NCBI GenBank assembly: GCA_964392945.1
Contig: CAYMSH010000239.1
Coordinates: 1-9,827 of the forward strand
DNA length: 9,827 nucleotides
Direction of reading: 5' to 3'
Origin: BS750m-G57 sp964392945
GTDB taxonomy: Bacteria; Planctomycetota; Phycisphaerae; SM23-33
The notes below the pieces were generated by a model. That model did not search any database. It saw nothing but the letters and a program-made list of their open reading frames with translations, and was not told the DNA's origin. The translations under genes and the position numbers were made by a program. Positions within the stretch are counted from its first letter, which is position 1. Each line of letters starts with the position of its first letter. This document shows, piece by piece, positions 6,701-9,827 of the stretch.

Positions 6701-8365
6701 TTATTCCGCGGCTCCGGATTCGACGCATGTAACAACCGTCTCGGCGGGCTTGTGCAGTTCGTCAAGCAGCGATTCGAGATCCCATGACAGCATCTCGGCC
6801 ACAAGCGACGGTGCAAACTGCAAACCGGCGTTGTCTTCGATCTCCTTGCGAACGACTTCGACAGGCAGGGCTTTCCTGTAGGTTCGATCCGAGGTCATCG
6901 CGTCGAAACTGTCGGCCAGGCCTACTATCAAGGAGTCCATCGACAGTTCGCCGCTGTCCAGTCCGTTTGGATATCCCTTTCCGTCAAGCCGCTCGTGGTG
7001 GCAGAGGATGCCGGGAATAACGTTGTCCAACTGGCGTATCCCGCCGAGAATCTTGGCGCCCAGGAGCGGGTGACTCTTCATCTTGTCGTATTCGGCGTCA
7101 GTCAACTTGCCGGCTTTGCAGAGCACCGATTCCGGCACGCCGATCTTGCCGATATCGTGCAGCAGACCGGCCAGGTAGATCCGCTGAACGCGATCGGCGT
7201 CGAAACCAATCTTCTCGGCCAGGCGACGCGAGATGAATGCGACTCTGCGCGAGTGACCGCAAGTGTAGGGATCTTTGGCGTCAATTGTCGCCGACAGTGC
7301 GTGCAAGACGCCCATCAGGAGATCTTCCAGATCGCCGTACAATCTACTGTTGGCCAGGAACACCGCCGACTGGTTGCCGATGGATCTGAGCAGCTTCAGG
7401 TCAATGCTGTCGAATTCGCGGCCTTGTTTGTCGATGCCGATCAGAATTCCGCGCCGCGGTCCGTCGGTCACCAGCGGGACTGAAACGATCTTTTCGATCT
7501 GCCCGCGGGGCCAGTGAACCTCGCTATGCTTGAAGTGATTGTCCACGACGCCGAGATTCTCAGGCCCGAAACGCGGAGCCATGTATTTCGACGCCAGCAG
7601 CGCCAGTTCTTCATCGTCCAGACCGCATCCGCCGGCGACTATGACTATATCTTCGCCTTCGGAGCCCGCGGGGTGCGGATGGACCACAGCGACCGCCGTG
7701 CTCACGCCCATGACTTCGACAAGTTCTTCACAGACGTTCTGCAGATACCCTTCGGGACGCTGGGTAAGCTGCATCGATCCGCTTATGCGGTACACCAGCG
7801 ACAGTTCCTCGTAAGTCGTCGCAAGATTGTTCGAAAGAGTGGCCAGTTCCTCGGTGCTCGTGTGGCACGACGTCTCGGCCGCCAGCATATCCTCCAGGAG
7901 TCCGCCAAGCTGCCGCGGTGATATCCCTGCATTGTCGCAGGCGCTCCGCCCCAGGGAGTTCATTACTTCGCGGTCCAGATGCAACTGATCGCACACCAGC
8001 GACAAGTGCTCCTCTTCAAGCATCGCGTCTACAGGCATGCACGCGGTGATCGAGCCTATCACGCGACGTCGGCGTTTGACGGGAATCGCTACAACCGAGC
8101 AGCCGATCTTTGAGGCGGTGAATTCCGGCGATCGAGTCTCCAGCGCTTTAGCCGCCGCAGACACGCTGATGTCGGCGCAAGACCTGCCTGCGTTGCAGAC
8201 CGCCTGGCAAAACTCGCATCGCGGCTGGGAATGCTCGACAAGCCCTCCCGAATCATCGCGCACCGACAGGTAGGCGCCCAGGTCCGCTATCCGAACGCTG
8301 AGGTTCCGCGCGATCCGTTCAAGCATCGCCACGTGCCTTATTTCAGTTGCTCTGGTTGTATCCAT
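6701..8365 (-). CDS. HD-GYP cyclic-di-GMP phosphodiesterase with PocR-like and GAF-like sensor domains
   Basis: This 554-residue cytoplasmic signalling enzyme is expected to hydrolyse c-di-GMP. The HD-GYP domain (about 345-525) keeps all metal and signature residues: GHSRRV (His371), LLHDIGKIGVP (HD at 403-404), SHPLLGAKIL (His432), HHERLDGKGYPNGL (456-469, GYP at 464-466) and LADSFDAMTSDR (Asp485). The N-terminal part (about 15-115) carries clustered cysteines (C50, C53, C57, C63, then C89 in GCSVVAIPV). It resembles PocR-type sensor domains, which may bind a ligand or metal. A short helical linker with TTYEELSLVYRIS (about 184-196) joins it to a GAF-like domain (about 195-340). No transmembrane segment and no receiver domain are present, unlike RpfG. 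The ATG lies six bases after the receiver gene stop, with GGGAG (8381-8377) as ribosome-binding site, and STAS follows after three bases. The enzyme call is strong; the PocR assignment is by pattern only. Confidence 0.92.
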   Translation of the reverse strand: MDTTRATEIRHVAMLERIARNLSVRIADLGAYLSVRDDSGGLVEHSQPRCEFCQAVCNAGRSCADISVSAAAKALETRSPEFTASKIGCSVVAIPVKRRRRVIGSITACMPVDAMLEEEHLSLVCDQLHLDREVMNSLGRSACDNAGISPRQLGGLLEDMLAAETSCHTSTEELATLSNNLATTYEELSLVYRISGSMQLTQRPEGYLQNVCEELVEVMGVSTAVAVVHPHPAGSEGEDIVIVAGGCGLDDEELALLASKYMAPRFGPENLGVVDNHFKHSEVHWPRGQIEKIVSVPLVTDGPRRGILIGIDKQGREFDSIDLKLLRSIGNQSAVFLANSRLYGDLEDLLMGVLHALSATIDAKDPYTCGHSRRVAFISRRLAEKIGFDADRVQRIYLAGLLHDIGKIGVPESVLCKAGKLTDAEYDKMKSHPLLGAKILGGIRQLDNVIPGILCHHERLDGKGYPNGLDSGELSMDSLIVGLADSFDAMTSDRTYRKALPVEVVRKEIEDNAGLQFAPSLVAEMLSWDLESLLDELHKPAETVVTCVESGAAE

Positions 8366-8371
8366 GTTGTA

Positions 8372-8764
8372 CTACACTCCCACCGCGGCCTCGTTGGCCT
8401 GTCCGACTAGTTCAATGACTCTGCTGAGCACTTCTCTGGGTGAAAACGGCTTGGCCAGCACCGCCGAGATACCCGCCTCGATCATTTCAGGCGGCTCGAT
8501 GTCAAAGCCCCTTGCAGTCAACATCATCGCAGGGATGTCTTTTGTGTTCTCGGACTGGCGCAGGGCCTTGCATAGCTCCACCCCAGTCATGTACGGCATC
8601 TGGTAGTCGGTGATCAGCATGTCCGGAGGATCGGCCTGGCACAGCTCCAGGGCTTCCTCACCGTCTTCTGCGGTCTGCACTTCGTATCCCGCGTTGCGAA
8701 GTTTCATCGAAACCACGTGCAGGATGTGCGACTCGTCGTCAGCTACAATTATTCTTTTGCTCAT
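8372..8764 (-). CDS. Stand-alone response-regulator receiver (CheY-like)
   Basis: This 130-residue protein consists only of a receiver domain, so it must act by binding a partner rather than DNA. All key positions are present: acidic pocket ADDE (Asp9, Asp10), phosphoacceptor Asp53 in LITDYQMP, switch Thr83 in MLTAR and Lys105 in AKPFSP. I use the ATG at 8764 because receivers begin with this IIVADDE strand and a GGGA site lies eight bases upstream. A TTG at 8821, which overlaps the kinase stop, is in frame but would add 19 unrelated residues. It follows the histidine kinase gene by 53 bases and precedes the HD-GYP gene by six, so the kinase is its likely phosphodonor. The adjacent HD-GYP or STAS protein is a plausible target (inference from order). 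Confidence 0.94.
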   Translation of the reverse strand: MSKRIIVADDESHILHVVSMKLRNAGYEVQTAEDGEEALELCQADPPDMLITDYQMPYMTGVELCKALRQSENTKDIPAMMLTARGFDIEPPEMIEAGISAVLAKPFSPREVLSRVIELVGQANEAAVGV

Positions 8765-8817
8765 TGCTCTGTTCCCGTAGGTTGTACTGCTGTCGTCTTC
8801 ATGCGGCTGGATTACGC

Positions 8818-9827
8818 TCAACTAAGAACCGGAAGCTCGAAGCTGAATGTGCTTCCCTGACCTTCCTCTGAGGTCACTGAGAGTTGCCCGTTATGGACGC
8901 TCTCGAGAATATGCTTAACCAGGGTGAGCCCAAGACCGGTTCCCTTGGCCAGCTTCTTGTTGGCGTTTACGCGGTAGAACTTCTCGAAAATATGCGGAAG
9001 GTCAGCCTCGGGGATTCCCGCCCCGGTGTCGGCCACACCGCACACCGCCACGCCGCGTCGTTCGTCCACAGAGACCTCGACGACGATCTTTCCGCCGTCG
9101 GGCGTATATTTAATCGCGTTGGACACCAGGTTCATCGCCGCCTGGTAGATCATGTCCTCGTCGGCCTCGACCTGGTAAAAGACCGGAGCCAGACGCTCTT
9201 CGAACTGGAGGTTCTTCAGCCTGGCCTGCGGAGCGGCCACGTCCAGAACACGCTTGACCACGCCGGTAAGGCTGATAGGCCGGCGAACAACCTTCACTAC
9301 TCCCGATTCAATGCGGGATATGTTCAGTATGTTCTCGATCAGGCGATGAAGGCGATCGGTCTCGCCGGAGATAATATCGTAGAACTCACAGCGGGTCTCG
9401 TCGTCTTCGGCCTCGCCGTCAATCAGCATCTCGATATTAGCCTTGATCGAGGCCAGCGGAGTCTTCAACTCGTGGGAAACGTTCGAGACGAAGTCAGTCT
9501 TCATCCTGGCGATTTCCTTCTCGCGAGTAATGTCATGCAGGACCGCCACGACGCCGGAAACGTCTTCGGTTGAAGCCGACACGCAGCTCAGGGTCACGGT
9601 AAAGGTCTTGGCGTCGCCGTTTGTGTCGATGGAGTGCTCTACGACTTTGCGCGTCGTTTTCAGACCGTGGCTGCGAGTCTCCCGGATCAGCCGCACCAGG
9701 CTTCCATCAGAAACGATCCGATCTATGTTCTTCCGCAACGACGTGCTCAATTTGAAGCCCAACAGCTCTTCGGCCGCCTCGTTGGCCAGGACCAGTTCGT
9801 CAAACCTGTTAGTCACAATGACGGCGT
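8818..9827 (-). CDS. PAS-containing sensor histidine kinase, C-terminal part (5' end outside the window)
   Basis: The visible 336 residues cover a PAS domain (FDELVLANEAAEELLGF near the edge, ending VAVLHDITREKE), a HisKA dimerisation helix pair and an HATPase_c domain, in the PhoR/ResE/VicK arrangement. The phosphoacceptor His is in SNVSHELKTPLASIK (His codon 9474-9472). ATP-binding boxes are N (NLVSNAIKYTPDGG), G1 (DTGAGIP), F (FEKFYR) and G2 (GTGLGLTLVKHI). The frame stays open to the window edge (residues AVIV precede the first Thr-Asn), so the GTG at 9816 is internal PAS sequence and the true start lies beyond. Upstream sensor or membrane segments would be outside the window. The gene ends 53 bases before its likely partner, the lone receiver, and is the first visible gene of the minus-strand module. 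The kinase is intact in all catalytic motifs; the signal it senses is unknown. Confidence 0.95.
   Translation of the reverse strand, partial: AVIVTNRFDELVLANEAAEELLGFKLSTSLRKNIDRIVSDGSLVRLIRETRSHGLKTTRKVVEHSIDTNGDAKTFTVTLSCVSASTEDVSGVVAVLHDITREKEIARMKTDFVSNVSHELKTPLASIKANIEMLIDGEAEDDETRCEFYDIISGETDRLHRLIENILNISRIESGVVKVVRRPISLTGVVKRVLDVAAPQARLKNLQFEERLAPVFYQVEADEDMIYQAAMNLVSNAIKYTPDGGKIVVEVSVDERRGVAVCGVADTGAGIPEADLPHIFEKFYRVNANKKLAKGTGLGLTLVKHILESVHNGQLSVTSEEGQGSTFSFELPVLS

Noticed and set aside
8765..8821. TTG start at 8821 extending the receiver by 19 residues
   Set aside because: Receivers begin at the IIVADDE strand. The ATG at 8764 has a ribosome-binding site and the extension has no structure typical of the family.
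8884..9573. A 229-codon plus-strand open frame opposite the histidine kinase gene
   Set aside because: The minus strand carries complete HisKA and HATPase motifs here; the antisense frame shows none.

Overview
This window holds ten protein-coding genes packed end to end at fairly high GC. There are no RNA genes, insertion sequences, CRISPR arrays or other mobile-element signatures, and no gap longer than about 80 bases. Gene content points to a free-living Gram-negative-type bacterium. A type II secretion/type IV pilus ATPase plus platform protein beside HD-GYP, STAS and two-component genes, a zinc-finger-less DnaJ, and a bacterial glycogen debranching enzyme suggest the Planctomycetota, perhaps Phycisphaerae. 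That placement is inference from gene style; there is no marker gene here.

Plus strand, left end (1-1972): the C-terminal part of a glycogen debranching enzyme runs in from outside the window. It overlaps by ATGA a gene for an exported, two-pass membrane protein of unknown function. This unit ends tail to tail with the minus-strand cluster, and the two final genes overlap by 12 bases.

Minus strand (9827 down to 1961): eight genes follow one another in the same direction, most with tiny gaps. In transcription order they are: a PAS-containing sensor histidine kinase (5' end outside the window), a stand-alone CheY-like receiver, an HD-GYP c-di-GMP phosphodiesterase with a cysteine-rich PocR-like sensor and a GAF-like domain, a STAS-domain protein, a PilB/GspE assembly ATPase, a PilC/GspF inner-membrane platform protein, a class B (CbpA-like) DnaJ, and a small two-helix membrane protein. 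Gaps are 53 (kinase to receiver), 6, 3, 24, 62 and 77 bases. The last junction overlaps.

The first six minus-strand genes read as one functional module (inference). A membrane or environmental signal would pass through the kinase to the lone receiver. The HD-GYP enzyme would lower c-di-GMP in response to that signal or to its own sensor domains. The STAS protein could act as a phospho-switch adaptor. The output would be the PilB/PilC motor, whose ATPase begins with a MshEN-like region, a domain known in other proteins to bind c-di-GMP. No pilin, prepilin peptidase, secretin or retraction ATPase is present, so whether the machine is a pilus or a secretion system cannot be decided here. DnaJ and the small membrane protein may be a separate unit after the 77-base gap, although no convincing promoter or terminator is visible there.
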